Assembly (NCBI RefSeq): GCF_023008585.1
Contig: NZ_CP095390.1
Span: forward strand, 2,542,001-2,606,000
DNA length: 64,000 nucleotides
Direction: 5' to 3'
Origin: Natribaculum breve
Lineage (GTDB): Archaea > Halobacteriota > Halobacteria > Halobacteriales > Natrialbaceae
Made by a program: the position numbers and the translations under genes. Positions 8,546 through 17,658 of this stretch are shown here, in pieces. Positions within the stretch are counted from its first letter, which is position 1. Every line of letters begins with the position of its first letter. Below the pieces are notes generated by a model, which saw only the letters and a list, made by a program, of their open reading frames with translations, had not been told where the DNA came from and ran no database searches.

Positions 8546-9799
8546 GTCGTCGGCCGGTTGCGCGTCCGCCGTGTCGGTGCGGTCGAGTGCGACCGACAGC
8601 CCCGCCGAGAGCAGCGAGCCGGTCAGCGCGAACGCCGAAAGCATCGCGAAGAAGGCCGCAAGCGGGAACGAGCCGATGACGAAGCCGCCGATCGCGATGC
8701 TCGCCGACCCGAACCCGAACTCGCCGAGGTACGTGTAGCCGTAGGAGAGCCCGCGCGTGTCCGGCGGCGTGTGGACCGCGACGGCTTCCTGGTAGAACGG
8801 CTGGATGGCGAACAGGAAAAATCCGAGCAGGCCACAGAGGACGAGCAGGGGCGCGAGCCCCATCGACGTCACCGGCACGAACGCGAGCGCGAGGACCGCG
8901 AGGACGGCGAAGATAGCGATCAGGCCCCGTTCGGCGGGGACGCGGTTCGTGAGTTTGCCACCGGTGTACTGACCGGCGATCCCCACGACCAGCAGGCCGA
9001 CGTAGATGTAATCGGCCGGTTCGATCCCCTCGAGTCCGGTCGAGAGGGTGAGCCCGTCCATCGCGGGCAGTCCGTGGAGGATCTCGGGGAGGTAGGTCAA
9101 CATCCCGCGGTAGAACAGCCCTTCGACGATGACGACGACGAAGACGGCGGCGAAGGCGCTCGCGAACAGCGTCCGGGAGTTCGAGACGAGGTCGGAAAGC
9201 GAGAGCGCCTTCTCGGAGCTAGCCGAGGCGTCGCCGTCGACGGCGGCCGTCGGATCGAAGTTCGCCCGCAGCCCGTAGCCGGCCGCCACCAGTCCCGGCA
9301 CGGCGAGGACGGCGGCGACGACCTGCCACTCGAGGACGACGAGTAACGTCGCGGCGACGAACGGACCCAGCGCGATGCCGACGTTCCCCGCGATGCCGTG
9401 CCAGGCGAAGACCGTCCCTCGTTCCTCGACGCCGGTGCTGATCAGCGAGAGGCCCGCAGGGTGGTAGACGCTCGCGGCGATCCCCCACAGGATCAGCCCG
9501 GCCGCGATGGCGTAGATCGACGTGGCCAGCGAGAGGACGAGAAACGAGAGGCTCATGCCGCCGAGACAGGCCAGAACGAGCCGCTTCGGACCGAATCGAT
9601 CGGCCAGAACGCCGCCCGGAAGCGCCCCGATCCCGAAGGGGGCGTACCCGAGCGCGACGACGATTCCCAGGAGCGTGACGTCGAACTCCGCGAGCCAGAC
9701 GACGAGGAAGATCGGAATCGACGTCTCGAACCAGTGGACGAGCGCGTGTCCGCTCATCGTGAAAGCGGCGATCGATCGGTCGTTTGCATCTAGTGCCAT
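8543..9799 (-). CDS. MFS transporter (paralogue of 26581-27825)
   Basis: This 418-residue major facilitator superfamily permease has about twelve hydrophobic helices. The N-terminal half carries the MFS loop GGVLADRFGPKRLV between helices 2 and 3, and the protein also contains SVYHPAGLSLIS. A hydrophilic linker (about residues 190-215) precedes the second half. The N-terminus is MALDANDRSIAAFTMSGHAL. The same NDRSI start, PGGVL loop and YHPAGL segment occur in a second transporter 18 kb away, so the two are paralogues. The substrate is unknown. The stop codon lies inside repeat C copy 1. Confidence 0.88.
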   Translation of the reverse strand: MALDANDRSIAAFTMSGHALVHWFETSIPIFLVVWLAEFDVTLLGIVVALGYAPFGIGALPGGVLADRFGPKRLVLACLGGMSLSFLVLSLATSIYAIAAGLILWGIAASVYHPAGLSLISTGVEERGTVFAWHGIAGNVGIALGPFVAATLLVVLEWQVVAAVLAVPGLVAAGYGLRANFDPTAAVDGDASASSEKALSLSDLVSNSRTLFASAFAAVFVVVIVEGLFYRGMLTYLPEILHGLPAMDGLTLSTGLEGIEPADYIYVGLLVVGIAGQYTGGKLTNRVPAERGLIAIFAVLAVLALAFVPVTSMGLAPLLVLCGLLGFFLFAIQPFYQEAVAVHTPPDTRGLSYGYTYLGEFGFGSASIAIGGFVIGSFPLAAFFAMLSAFALTGSLLSAGLSVALDRTDTADAQPADD

Positions 9800-9922
9800 G
9801 TCTCGAGTAGTCTGTAGAAAAGTGGCGACGCTCTGCGTACTTAGCGGCTTGGAAACTGGCGAGCCGATGGACCGACCGACGATAGCAGTCGGGAAAGTGC
9901 GCGTTACGCGTCGTGTCGGGTG

Positions 9923-10237
9923 TTACCCCGAACGCCGCTCGAATCGATGGAGGACGGCAGTGTCGTCGTCGTCCCACTCGAGGTCGTGGGTGCGTTCGAT
10001 CCGCCGTCTGTACGACTCGAGGTCGGGCGATCCCTCGGCGCGGGCGTCGTCGTCGGTCAGTTCGCCGAGACGTCGCTCGCGGACGTCGACGACCTCGAAC
10101 GTCGTCCCCTCGATCTCGAACGTATCGCCCTCGGCGGCGTGTCTGTCACCCCGGTGGAGTTGCGTGATCTCGCCCTCGAGGACGCCCGTTCGCAGTCGTT
10201 CTGCCGGCAGCAGTTCGTTCGCGTCGATCCTCGCCAT
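9923..10237 (-). CDS. ASCH-domain protein
   Basis: This 104-residue protein has an ASCH (PUA-like beta-barrel) fold. The relevant segments are LPAERLRTGVLEGEITQLHRG, then GDTFEIEGTTFEVVDVRERRLGEL and an acidic C-terminal helix with SPDLESYRRRIERTHDLEW. ASCH domains are proposed to bind RNA, but the specific role in haloarchaea is not known. The gene lies alone on the minus strand, with repeat A copy 2 between its start and the preceding gene's stop. Length and start match the family. Confidence 0.75.
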   Translation of the reverse strand: MARIDANELLPAERLRTGVLEGEITQLHRGDRHAAEGDTFEIEGTTFEVVDVRERRLGELTDDDARAEGSPDLESYRRRIERTHDLEWDDDDTAVLHRFERRSG

Positions 10238-10278
10238 ACGTCGACGGCGGGCTGGATGCTAATATTCCTGATGGTGTT

Positions 10279-10358
10279 ATACTGCCGGACGTAAGTCGTG
10301 AAAGATTCTCGCCGTCTCGGGGTGGCGAGAATCTTCACACAGTTACGTCCGATAGTAT
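10279..10358. repeat. family A palindromic repeat, copy 2
   Basis: This is an 80-bp palindrome identical in layout to copies 1 and 3, with one loop base changed (CTCGGGG instead of CCCGGGG). It starts 16 bp beyond the stop codon of the DUF6149-like gene on the minus strand. This is a position where it could terminate that transcript before the ASCH gene. Confidence 0.9.
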
Positions 10359-10373
10359 AGCAATCGACTGGCG

Positions 10374-10967
10374 TCACCGCTCCTCGAGGTCGTCCTCGTC
10401 GACGCCGACGGCCTTCGAGACGTCGACGTCCTCCGGCTCGTCCTGGCCGCCGACGCGGAGTTCGCCGTCTGAGCCTTCGACGTAGACGTCGTCGGCGAAG
10501 CCGCCCACGGCGTGGGGGTGTTCGGGATCGTCGAGTTTTTCGGGCGTCGAGGGGGCCGCCGGGATCTCGCGGTCGCGAAACTCCCCGAGCGGGTCGTCGA
10601 TGGTGATCCCCCAGGTCTCGAAGAAGTCCCGGTAGCGGTCGTAGTGGTCCTCGAGTTCGTCGGCCGGGAACTCCATCATCTCGGTCCAGCCGTGGTTGTA
10701 GAAGTCGAAGTTGGCCTGAATGTGGGTGATCTCGCGGGCCTCGGCCTCGGAGTAGCCCTCGGTGAGCGCCTGCAGGTAGGTGTCCATCGTACACTCGAAG
10801 AACGCGTCCAGGTGCGCTTTGCGCTCGTCTCTGTGGACGGCGTCTGCCTTGTCGAGGAAGACCTTGGTGTGGAGGCGAACCAGCCCCGAGACGGCGACCG
10901 AGCGGACGACCGGCGTCTCGAGTGCTTTCCGGGAGGCGAAGTGGCGGACGTTCTGGCGGATCTTCAT
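10374..10967 (-). CDS. haloarchaeal DUF6149-like protein
   Basis: This is a 197-residue soluble protein starting MKIRQNVRHFASRKALETPV. The first two thirds are helical and contain HTKVFLDKADAVHRDERKAHLD, a DTYLQALTEGYSEAEAREI stretch and FDFYNHGWTEMMEFP. The last third is acidic and disordered. I recognise it as a conserved haloarchaeal family (I believe DUF6149) with no assigned function. The start at 10967 follows a drop in coding quality of the longer frame. It is divergent from the FAD oxidoreductase, with about 145 bp between starts that hold both promoters. Confidence 0.75.
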   Translation of the reverse strand: MKIRQNVRHFASRKALETPVVRSVAVSGLVRLHTKVFLDKADAVHRDERKAHLDAFFECTMDTYLQALTEGYSEAEAREITHIQANFDFYNHGWTEMMEFPADELEDHYDRYRDFFETWGITIDDPLGEFRDREIPAAPSTPEKLDDPEHPHAVGGFADDVYVEGSDGELRVGGQDEPEDVDVSKAVGVDEDDLEER

Positions 10968-11112
10968 ACCCGTCCGTACGGACGCGAGCCTAAAGAGCGG
11001 TTTGGGAGGTCGGGAGCGGTTTGGGAGGTCGAGAATCGACGACTCGAGGAGTCGACTGCTCGAATGGACGAGATAGCAATCCACTTTAACCCCCGTTGCG
11101 AACCTTTCGGAC

Positions 11113-12345
11113 ATGACCGAGTACGTCATCATCGGCGACGGAATCTCCGGCAGTTCGGCTGCCGAGACGCTTCGGGAGGAGGACCCGGAGTCGGAGATTA
11201 CCGTCATCACCGATGAGGGGGAGCCCCTGTACAATCGCATTCTCATCAAAGAACACGCGAAAGGCAAACTCCCCGAGGCACCCATCTCGATCCACGACGA
11301 GGAGTGGTACGACGAGCGCGACATCGAACTCTCGTTGAACACGCACGTCACGGGGGTCGACGTCGACGAGAAGCTCGTCCACACCCACGAGGGCGACGAC
11401 GTCTCCTACGACAGGTTGCTGATCGCGACGGGTGGCACCCCGACGCAACTCCCCGTCGATAACAGCGACGCCGACGGCATCCACCACTTCTGGACGTTCC
11501 AGGACGCCCGCGGCATCCGCGAACACGCCGAGCGCTCGGAGACCGGCGTCGTCGTCGGGGCCGGACTGCTCGGCATCGACTTCGCCGCCGTCTGTGGCGC
11601 ACAGGGCATCGAAGGGAAGTACCTGATGCGGGGCAACCGCTGGTGGCGCTACGCGCTCTCCGAAGACGGCGCGGAGATCATCCACGAGGGGCTGCGCTCG
11701 AAGAACGTCGAACCCGTCTTCGACAGCGGCGTCGACCACTTCGAGACCGACGACGACGGCCACGTCACCGCCGCGGTCGACCCCAACGGCGACCGCTACG
11801 AGTGTGACTTCGCCGGCGTCGCCATCGGCCTCGACTTCAACACCGAGTACCTCCAGGGGACCGACATCGAGGAAGACGGCGGCATCGTCGTCGACGAGTA
11901 CATGCAGACCAGCCTCGAGGACGTCTACGCCGCCGGCGACATCACGCGCTTCTACGACGTCATCCTGGGCGAGCAGGCCCAGAACGGCTCGTGGGGCTCG
12001 GCGAAAGAACAGGGCCGGATCGCCGGCGTCAACATGGCCGCCGGCGACGAGGCCGAGGCGTTCCAGTGGGTCTCCTCGTACTCGATCACGCACTTCGACT
12101 TCCCCTTCCTCTCCTTTGGCCACCCGACGATCGGCGACGAGTACGCCGAACGCAAGTACAGCGACACCGAGTGGCGACGCATCGCCTTCAAGGACGGCAA
12201 GATCGTCGGCGGCGTCCTCATCGGCGACCTCTCCCCGCAGAGCAAGTTCAAACAGTTGATGCGCGAACAGCGTACCGTCGCCGACCAGAAAGAGGTCCTC
12301 CTCGAGAAGAGCGTCGACCTCGACGAACTGGCACCGACGCAGTAA
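11113..12345 (+). CDS. FAD/NAD(P)-dependent oxidoreductase
   Basis: This 410-residue pyridine-nucleotide-disulphide-oxidoreductase-type flavoprotein has an N-terminal FAD fold VIIGDGISGSSAAETL (about residues 4-19) and a second dinucleotide fold GVVVGAGLLGIDFA (about 146-159). The FAD-binding segment EDVYAAGDIT (about 269-278) completes the pattern. No redox-active CxxC or CxxxxC is evident. This fits an NADH:acceptor or nitrite/rubredoxin-reductase-like enzyme rather than a thioredoxin or lipoamide type. A TATA-like CACTTTAAC lies about 27 bp before the ATG, implying a leaderless transcript. It is convergent with kae1-bud32. Confidence 0.85.
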   Translation: MTEYVIIGDGISGSSAAETLREEDPESEITVITDEGEPLYNRILIKEHAKGKLPEAPISIHDEEWYDERDIELSLNTHVTGVDVDEKLVHTHEGDDVSYDRLLIATGGTPTQLPVDNSDADGIHHFWTFQDARGIREHAERSETGVVVGAGLLGIDFAAVCGAQGIEGKYLMRGNRWWRYALSEDGAEIIHEGLRSKNVEPVFDSGVDHFETDDDGHVTAAVDPNGDRYECDFAGVAIGLDFNTEYLQGTDIEEDGGIVVDEYMQTSLEDVYAAGDITRFYDVILGEQAQNGSWGSAKEQGRIAGVNMAAGDEAEAFQWVSSYSITHFDFPFLSFGHPTIGDEYAERKYSDTEWRRIAFKDGKIVGGVLIGDLSPQSKFKQLMREQRTVADQKEVLLEKSVDLDELAPTQ

Positions 12346-12417
12346 CTCCCCTCCCGATTCGCCTGTTTCGAACCGACGGCTCGTTTTTGTTCCGTCTCGG
12401 TCGTGACCTCGACGAAC

Positions 12418-14064
12418 CTACGGCACGTCCGTCCCGTCGCCGACGTACCGACCCCGCCCCTCGACGTCCCGGAGTCGCTCGAGGACCGCCGGATCGCCGA
12501 CCGTCCGGTAGGCCTCGCGGACGGCCTCGCGTAACGGCTCGGGGTCGCCAGCGGTGCCGACGAGACTCTGGTCGAAGACGTGGAGGTCCATCGCGTAGTC
12601 CTCGACGTGGTCTGTGTGGTAGCCGAGTCCGAAGTCGATCAGGTACGTCCGCTCCTCACGGGGTGCCACGCGCACGTTTCGCGTCGTCGGATCGCCGTGG
12701 ACGAACCCCGCCTCGTGGATCGTCGCCAGGTGGTGACCCACGTCGCGAACGGACTCGAGTGAGAGGTCGGCCCGCAGTTCCGTCTCGCCGACGTACTCGA
12801 ACTCGAGGGTCGCCTCGACCTGGTCGACGTCGTAGACGACCGGCGTGGGGACGCCCTCGCGGCGAGCCAGGTTCGTGAGGCGCGCCTCGAGGGTCGTCCG
12901 CTCGCGTCGCAGTCGGGCGTCGAGGTCGGGGTGTCGGTAGGACTTGGGGAGGCGGCGCTTGTAGACCCGGCCACGGTCGGGCTCGAGTTCGACGACGGCC
13001 TCGGCACCCTCGATCTCGCCGTCGTCGCCGTCACGGCCGAGCGTCAGGTCCGCACCCGTCCGCCACGTCACGGGCACCTGGTCCGGCCGGAAGTCGGGAT
13101 CGACGTGAGATTCCGCAACTGGAAGCGTATCGCCGGCCTCGTACATCTTCGCGCCGAGGACGGCGATCATCCCCGCGTTGTCCCCCAGGAATCGGGGTTC
13201 CGGTGCGTGAAATCGTGCGCCTCGAGCCTCGCACATCTCCGCGAGCATCTCACGGAGGCGGGCGTTCTGCCCGACGCCGCCGCCGAGGACGAGTTCGTCG
13301 CTGCCGGTCAGCGAGAGCGCGCGTTCGGAGACCTCGGTCAGCATCGCGAAGACGTTCTCCTGGAGGGAGTAACAGACGTCCTCGACCGGCGTCCCCCGAT
13401 CGGAGGCCTGCTTGGCGGCGCTCATGATCCCCGAGAACGAGAAGTCCATCCCCTTGACGACGTAGGGGAGGTCGACGTACTCGCCTTCTTTCGCCGCCTC
13501 TTCGACTTTCGGCCCGCCGGGGTGCGACCAGCCGACGTGGCGCGTGAACTTGTCGATCGCGTTCCCGACGCCGGTGTCCATCGTCTCCCCGAGGACGCGG
13601 TAGCGGCCGTTGCGGTACGCGAGCAGGTGGGCGTTCGCCCCGCTGGCGTTCAGACAGACCGGCGAGTCGAATCCCGACGTGTGACGACCGATCTCGAGGT
13701 GGGCGACCATGTGGTTGACGCCGATCAGGGGAACCTCGAGGGTCTGACTCAGCGCGCGGGCGGCGGTGCCGACGACGCGCAGACAGGGGCCGAGACCGGG
13801 GCCACGGGAGAAGGCGACGGCGTCAACGGGCGGCCCCTCCGAACCGTCGAGGTCGCGGGCGTGCTCGAGTGCCGTCGCCACGACCTGCGGGATCGCCTCG
13901 TGCATGTGCTCGGCGGCCTCTCGAGGGTGAATGCCGCCGCTGTCGGGCTGGTAGGCGTCGGTCTCGATGAAAACGTGGTCGTCGTCGGAATCGTACACGG
14001 CCGCGCTGGCCGCCCACGCGGTGCCCTCGATTCCGAGCACGCGGACGCCGGAGTTCACGGTCAC
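12418..14064 (-). CDS. kae1-bud32: fused Kae1-Bud32: tRNA threonylcarbamoyladenosine synthase and KEOPS kinase
   Basis: This 548-residue fusion carries the catalytic and kinase subunits of the KEOPS complex. That complex makes the t6A modification at position 37 of tRNAs reading ANN codons. The Kae1 half (about 1-330) has the metal-binding HMVAH (residues 118-122), GVGQNARL-type nucleotide contacts and FLGDNAGM. The Bud32 half (about 350-548) has the small-kinase motifs VHGDPTTRNV and DFGLGYHTDHVEDYAMDL. The fusion is normal in haloarchaea. The GTG at 14064 was taken as start, and a second GTG two codons later is possible. It lies 122 bp downstream of rps27ae in the same orientation. Confidence 0.95.
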   Translation of the reverse strand: MTVNSGVRVLGIEGTAWAASAAVYDSDDDHVFIETDAYQPDSGGIHPREAAEHMHEAIPQVVATALEHARDLDGSEGPPVDAVAFSRGPGLGPCLRVVGTAARALSQTLEVPLIGVNHMVAHLEIGRHTSGFDSPVCLNASGANAHLLAYRNGRYRVLGETMDTGVGNAIDKFTRHVGWSHPGGPKVEEAAKEGEYVDLPYVVKGMDFSFSGIMSAAKQASDRGTPVEDVCYSLQENVFAMLTEVSERALSLTGSDELVLGGGVGQNARLREMLAEMCEARGARFHAPEPRFLGDNAGMIAVLGAKMYEAGDTLPVAESHVDPDFRPDQVPVTWRTGADLTLGRDGDDGEIEGAEAVVELEPDRGRVYKRRLPKSYRHPDLDARLRRERTTLEARLTNLARREGVPTPVVYDVDQVEATLEFEYVGETELRADLSLESVRDVGHHLATIHEAGFVHGDPTTRNVRVAPREERTYLIDFGLGYHTDHVEDYAMDLHVFDQSLVGTAGDPEPLREAVREAYRTVGDPAVLERLRDVEGRGRYVGDGTDVP

Positions 14065-14186
14065 GGCTCGAGGGCGTCTATCGCGCGTGCGGTCACTGCG
14101 CGGGAGAGCGACCGCTCACGGCGTCCGTTCGCCGGTCGCTTCGCTCCCCGGTCGCGATTCCGAGACATCTCGATTTCGACGTCTCG

Positions 14187-14321
14187 CTACTCCCACTCGG
14201 TGTAGCCGCACTTGCCACAGTGGGTGCGGTCGCCGTGGTCTGCGAGGAAGCTGTCACCGCAGCGGGGGCACAGTTCGCGGTCGGTCGTCCCGTCGTCGTT
14301 GTAGAGTTCGTAGTGTGCCAT
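14187..14321 (-). CDS. rps27ae: 30S ribosomal protein S27ae
   Basis: This 44-residue zinc-ribbon ribosomal protein reads [20 protein letters not shown] and continues with two CxxC pairs (CPRCG and CGKCG) that hold one zinc. The start is four bases after the S24e stop, so the two small-subunit proteins are co-translated, as in other archaea. The kae1-bud32 gene follows. Size and composition match the archaeal family. Confidence 0.95.
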   Translation of the reverse strand: MAHYELYNDDGTTDRELCPRCGDSFLADHGDRTHCGKCGYTEWE

Positions 14322-14325
14322 CGGT

Positions 14326-14640
14326 TTACGCCTCCTCCGCCTCCGCGTCGGCTTCTTCCTCGGCGGCGATCTTGTTGCGCTCGAGCATGTGTTCCTGTTC
14401 GACGTCGGTGGCGTGGTCGGCCGACTCGTAGACTTTCGCGTAGCCGACGGTCTTTCGCATGCCGAACTTGGTGTCGAGTTTGCGGACGACGACCTCGTCT
14501 GCGTCCTTGTTCAGTTTCGCGGCGAGGCTGTCACGAACCTGCAGACGGGACGGCGTCGCCTCGTCGTGGGTCAACTCGAACGTGACGTCCGTTCGGTGCA
14601 ACATGGGGTTCTCCTCTTCGGAGATGATGTCGACGTCCAT
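14326..14640 (-). CDS. rps24e: 30S ribosomal protein S24e
   Basis: This is a 104-residue archaeal/eukaryotic-type small-subunit protein. The family signature is visible in [20 protein letters not shown] (about residues 11-30) and [18 protein letters not shown] (about 54-71). The C-terminal 20 residues are an acidic alanine/glutamate tail typical of haloarchaea. It heads the rps24e-rps27ae pair. A TATA-like stretch (CTTTTACACGCTAC on the coding strand) lies about 40-45 bp upstream. Confidence 0.96.
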   Translation of the reverse strand: MDVDIISEEENPMLHRTDVTFELTHDEATPSRLQVRDSLAAKLNKDADEVVVRKLDTKFGMRKTVGYAKVYESADHATDVEQEHMLERNKIAAEEEADAEAEEA

Positions 14641-14775
14641 GATATCACTCAGTTACTCTACTATCCATTTGTAGCGTGTAAAAGGATTTCGAACCAGCCA
14701 CCAGCAGCCACTCCCGTGGCCGATCGATGGGTCGAAACGGCCGATTTGGTCACTCGCGTCGACCGTCGTCCGACG

Positions 14776-15771
14776 CTACTCGAGGGCGACCAGTCCGCGC
14801 GGCGTCACCGTCTCGAGTTCGTCGGCCCACTCGACCGCGAGGCGGTCCCACGAGTCGCCGAAGTCACTCGAGCGGAACAGGCCGCGGTTGTTCACGGCGT
14901 AGACGGCCGTCTCCGTCGTCGCGAACACCGCCCGGACGACGTCCTCGCCCATCGGGAGGCCGCGTCCGTCGAGTCGGTTCCACGTGCCGCCATCGCGCCG
15001 GTAGACGTACGAGTCGGCGGTGCTGGCCGTGTGCGCAGACCGTGCGCCGCTCGCTGCGGAGACGAGCACCCGGTCGGGATCGCCGGGATCGGGGACGACC
15101 GACCAGCAGTACCGGTGCTCGAGGCCGTCCTGGAGGTGAGACCAGGTGTCGCCGCCGTCGTCGCTCTCGGCGTAGCCGTCGCCCGCAGCCGAGTAGACGC
15201 GGCCCTCGCGGTCGGGGTGGGTCGCCAGACTGTGGTTGTCTCGCCGCGAGCCCGGCGGACGTTCGCGCCAGGTCTCACCGCCGTCGTCGCTGACGACGAG
15301 CGCGCCGAGTTCGATCCCGAGGTACAGCCGGTCGGGATCGAACGGGTCCACCTCGATCCAGCGGACGTGGTGGGTGTACGGCCGCGGCGGGAAGAACCAC
15401 TCCGGTTCCGAGGGGAGGTCGGTCAGCCCCTCCAGGTGCGTCCAGGAGTCGCCGCCGTCCGTCGAGCGGTAGATCCGACTCGGTTCGGTCCCGGCGTAGA
15501 CGACGTCGGGGTCGTGGGGACTGATCGCGAGCGACATCACCGCCTCGCTCTCGACGTCGGCCTCGAGCGGGGCGAACGTCTCGCCGCCGTCAACGCTCCG
15601 AAAGAGGCCGTCCTCGAACGTGCCGACGAAGAGTCGGTCGGGAGCGGCCGGCGAGACCGCGACGCACTCGAGGTCGTACCCCTCGAGCCGTTCGGTCGTC
15701 TCCCAGTCGTCGACTTCCGACCCCCGACAGACGAGCAGTCGGTTCCGGAGCGCGGCGTGGACCGTCGTCAT
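14776..15771 (-). CDS. BNR/sortilin-type beta-propeller protein
   Basis: This 331-residue protein is built of repeated beta-propeller blades of the BNR/VPS10 type. Asp-box-like motifs recur: SVDGGETF, STDGGDSW, SDDGGETW, SDDGGDTW and SSDFGDSW, spaced about 45-60 residues apart. These are preceded by strand motifs such as PDRLFVGTFEDGLFRS and PDVVYAGTEPSRIYRS. There is no signal peptide, so it should be cytoplasmic. Such haloarchaeal proteins have no proven substrate; glycan or protein binding is possible but unproven. The start at 15771 gives a clean first blade. Confidence 0.8.
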   Translation of the reverse strand: MTTVHAALRNRLLVCRGSEVDDWETTERLEGYDLECVAVSPAAPDRLFVGTFEDGLFRSVDGGETFAPLEADVESEAVMSLAISPHDPDVVYAGTEPSRIYRSTDGGDSWTHLEGLTDLPSEPEWFFPPRPYTHHVRWIEVDPFDPDRLYLGIELGALVVSDDGGETWRERPPGSRRDNHSLATHPDREGRVYSAAGDGYAESDDGGDTWSHLQDGLEHRYCWSVVPDPGDPDRVLVSAASGARSAHTASTADSYVYRRDGGTWNRLDGRGLPMGEDVVRAVFATTETAVYAVNNRGLFRSSDFGDSWDRLAVEWADELETVTPRGLVALE

Positions 15772-15910
15772 GCGAGTGCGTACGCGCTCGAGGGTGACAA
15801 GCGTTCTCGTCGCTGTATGTTGCGGCGTGCATCGGCCGTCCTCCCGAATGCCGGCAGCCCCGTCCGATCTCGCCGGCAGTGACTTCCCGACCAACCGACA
15901 CGGGTGGGAC

Positions 15911-15996
15911 TGATAATGATGGCTGTGACTGGTTGCCGCCACAACCGCGACCCGTCGTGCGGTTGCGGCGGTAACGACTCACAGCTATCGTTATGA
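15911..15996. repeat. family B palindromic repeat, copy 1
   Basis: This element of about 86 bp has inverted ends (TGATAATGATGGCTGTGA and TCACAGCTATCGTTATGA). A GC-rich inner stem CCGCCACAACCGC pairs with GCGGTTGCGGCGG. Five further copies are in this window. This one lies about 140 bp past the GNAT gene's stop, after the hairpin at 16002-16083. Confidence 0.88.
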
Positions 15997-16001
15997 AAGG
16001 G

Positions 16002-16083
16002 GCTGGCTCGCTCGACGAACCCGGGCGACGCAAGCACCGCCGAAGGCGGCGCGCAGCGAGACCTGGGAGTCGAGCGAGTCAGG
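16002..16083. repeat. long imperfect hairpin, single copy here
   Basis: An outer stem of about 14 bp pairs CTGGCTCGCTCGAC (16003-16016) with GTCGAGCGAGTCAG (16069-16082). A second stem pairs CCCGGG with CCTGGG, and an inner hairpin CCGCCGAAGGCGG lies at 16037-16049. It follows the GNAT gene on the minus strand and precedes repeat B copy 1. The remainder of the 364-bp gap 15772-16135 holds no gene. It could be a terminator or another dispersed palindrome. Confidence 0.65.
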
Positions 16084-16135
16084 GGCTTTCGTGGTGTTCT
16101 CACTCGTGTCACACCACCGAACGCGCTATCTGAAC

Positions 16136-16603
16136 TCACTCTAGCGGCTGTACGTAGTCGACTTGCTTCGGCTGGAAGCCCGTGTCGCAGTAGAAGCGGC
16201 GTGCGCCCTCGTTTTGCCACTCGCAGGAGACCTCGAGGTGGTCACAGCCCCGCTCGCGAGCCATTTCTTTCACGTGCTCGACGACCGCTGTGCCGTGGCC
16301 GTTGCTCCGGTAGGCTTCGTCGACGACGAGGTTCACGATGCGGAGGTACTGCGAGTACCGTCGGGAGGGATGGTGGCCCTCACGGAGGGTGACGAAGCCG
16401 ATCGTCTCGTCGTCGTGGACGATGCGGTAGTCGGTGGTGTCCTCGTCGTCGAGGTGAGCGTGAAAGCCGTCGTCGGGAACCTCGTCGACGTCCGCGTAGG
16501 CCAGTTCGTTCAGCTCGGAGTACGCTTCCATCGCTTTCGCGAGATCGTACCAGCGGGTGACGAGCGCACGAAGGTCGTCGGCAGTGGCCTCGACCAGTTC
16601 CAT
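16136..16603 (-). CDS. GNAT-family N-acetyltransferase
   Basis: This 155-residue acetyl-CoA-dependent acetyltransferase has the GNAT core strand and acetyl-CoA loop in LVVDEAYRSNGHGTAVVEHV (about residues 91-110). Here the usual Q/RxxGxG/A appears as RSNGHG. C-terminal features are LEVSCEWQNEGARRFYCDTGF and a closing QVDYVQPLE strand. The acceptor substrate cannot be deduced. It is monocistronic, its neighbours are an ABC permease and a beta-propeller gene, and it is followed by two hairpins. Confidence 0.9.
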   Translation of the reverse strand: MELVEATADDLRALVTRWYDLAKAMEAYSELNELAYADVDEVPDDGFHAHLDDEDTTDYRIVHDDETIGFVTLREGHHPSRRYSQYLRIVNLVVDEAYRSNGHGTAVVEHVKEMARERGCDHLEVSCEWQNEGARRFYCDTGFQPKQVDYVQPLE

Positions 16604-16676
16604 ACGGTGACTCTCTGGCTACCCCGCCTTTACGCTTCGTCTGGTGTGTCGTTCTCTGGCACACTATGGGTTACTG

Positions 16677-17471
16677 CTAGACGTCGCGTCGTTCGAACAG
16701 TTCGGCGGCGACGATCACGAGGACGACGGCTGCGGCGAGAAGGAGCGCGAAGTCGTTCCAGGAGACGTCGCCGTCGACGAGGATCGCGCCGGGGTCGAAG
16801 TACCGCGAGAACGCGAGATCGCCCAGCCAGTCGTAGTCGGTGTCGAACGTGAGAGTGTCGAGCAAGAACATGCCGAAGACGCCGCCGATGGCGACTGTCT
16901 GGGCCCGGCGGATGGAGTCGAACGCGACCGACGCGAGGAGGCCGATCCCGGCGCAGGCCAGCAGGTAGACGATCGAGTAGGCGTGGACGACGAACAGGTC
17001 GACCGTGTCGATCGTCTCGCCGACGAACACGACGCTGACGTAGACCGCCACGAACGTCACCGCGTTCACGAGGACGACGTTCGGGAACAACGCGAGGAAC
17101 TTCCCCACGACGAACCGGGTCCGGGTGATCGGCAACGAGAGCGTCACGTCGGCCGTCCCGCGTTCGACCTCGCCCGCGACCGTCGAGGCGGCGGCGTAAG
17201 CGTAGTAGATCGCGAGCAACAGCACCCAGCCGAACTGGTACAGCTGGGAGACGAGGTAGCCCTCGATCGTCGTCAGCGTCGTCACGTTGCCGACGAACGC
17301 CCGCGAGACCTCGTCCGGCAGCGACTCGAGGTAGGCGTCGAAGTCGACGCCCGCCTCCTGGATCGACGGGAAAAGCCCCACCGTGAGCGCGATCAGGGCG
17401 ATCAGCGCAGCCGACAGTAACAGCGAGCCGCGCAGTCGTCGTTCGGTCTCGAAGGTCGTGATCTCGAGCAT
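16677..17471 (-). CDS. ABC-2 type transporter permease
   Basis: This 264-residue permease has six hydrophobic helices. The N-terminus (MLEITTFETERRLRGSLLLS) leads into the first helix. An ABC-2 coupling segment is seen in GEVERGTADVTLSLPITRTRFVVGKF (about residues 105-130). It most likely pairs with the ATP-binding protein encoded at 18791-19750 to form an exporter. The two genes point the same way but are separated by a surface-protein gene on the opposite strand, which is unusual. The start at 17471 excludes an arginine-rich upstream segment. Confidence 0.85.
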   Translation of the reverse strand: MLEITTFETERRLRGSLLLSAALIALIALTVGLFPSIQEAGVDFDAYLESLPDEVSRAFVGNVTTLTTIEGYLVSQLYQFGWVLLLAIYYAYAAASTVAGEVERGTADVTLSLPITRTRFVVGKFLALFPNVVLVNAVTFVAVYVSVVFVGETIDTVDLFVVHAYSIVYLLACAGIGLLASVAFDSIRRAQTVAIGGVFGMFLLDTLTFDTDYDWLGDLAFSRYFDPGAILVDGDVSWNDFALLLAAAVVLVIVAAELFERRDV

Positions 17472-17658
17472 GCGTCGGCAGGGACCGTACCGAAACGGTG
17501 GTGCCGCCGGAAGGTAAAGCAGACGGGCGTTCGACGCCCGACTCGCGTCGCGAGCGCGAGTCAATCCGCCGTTGAGCGAGCCACGTCGCGGTAGGGCCAC
17601 CGTACAGCCCGGAACGGCCGCGGTCGTTTATCGCCGATCGGACCCATCGTGTTCGAGA

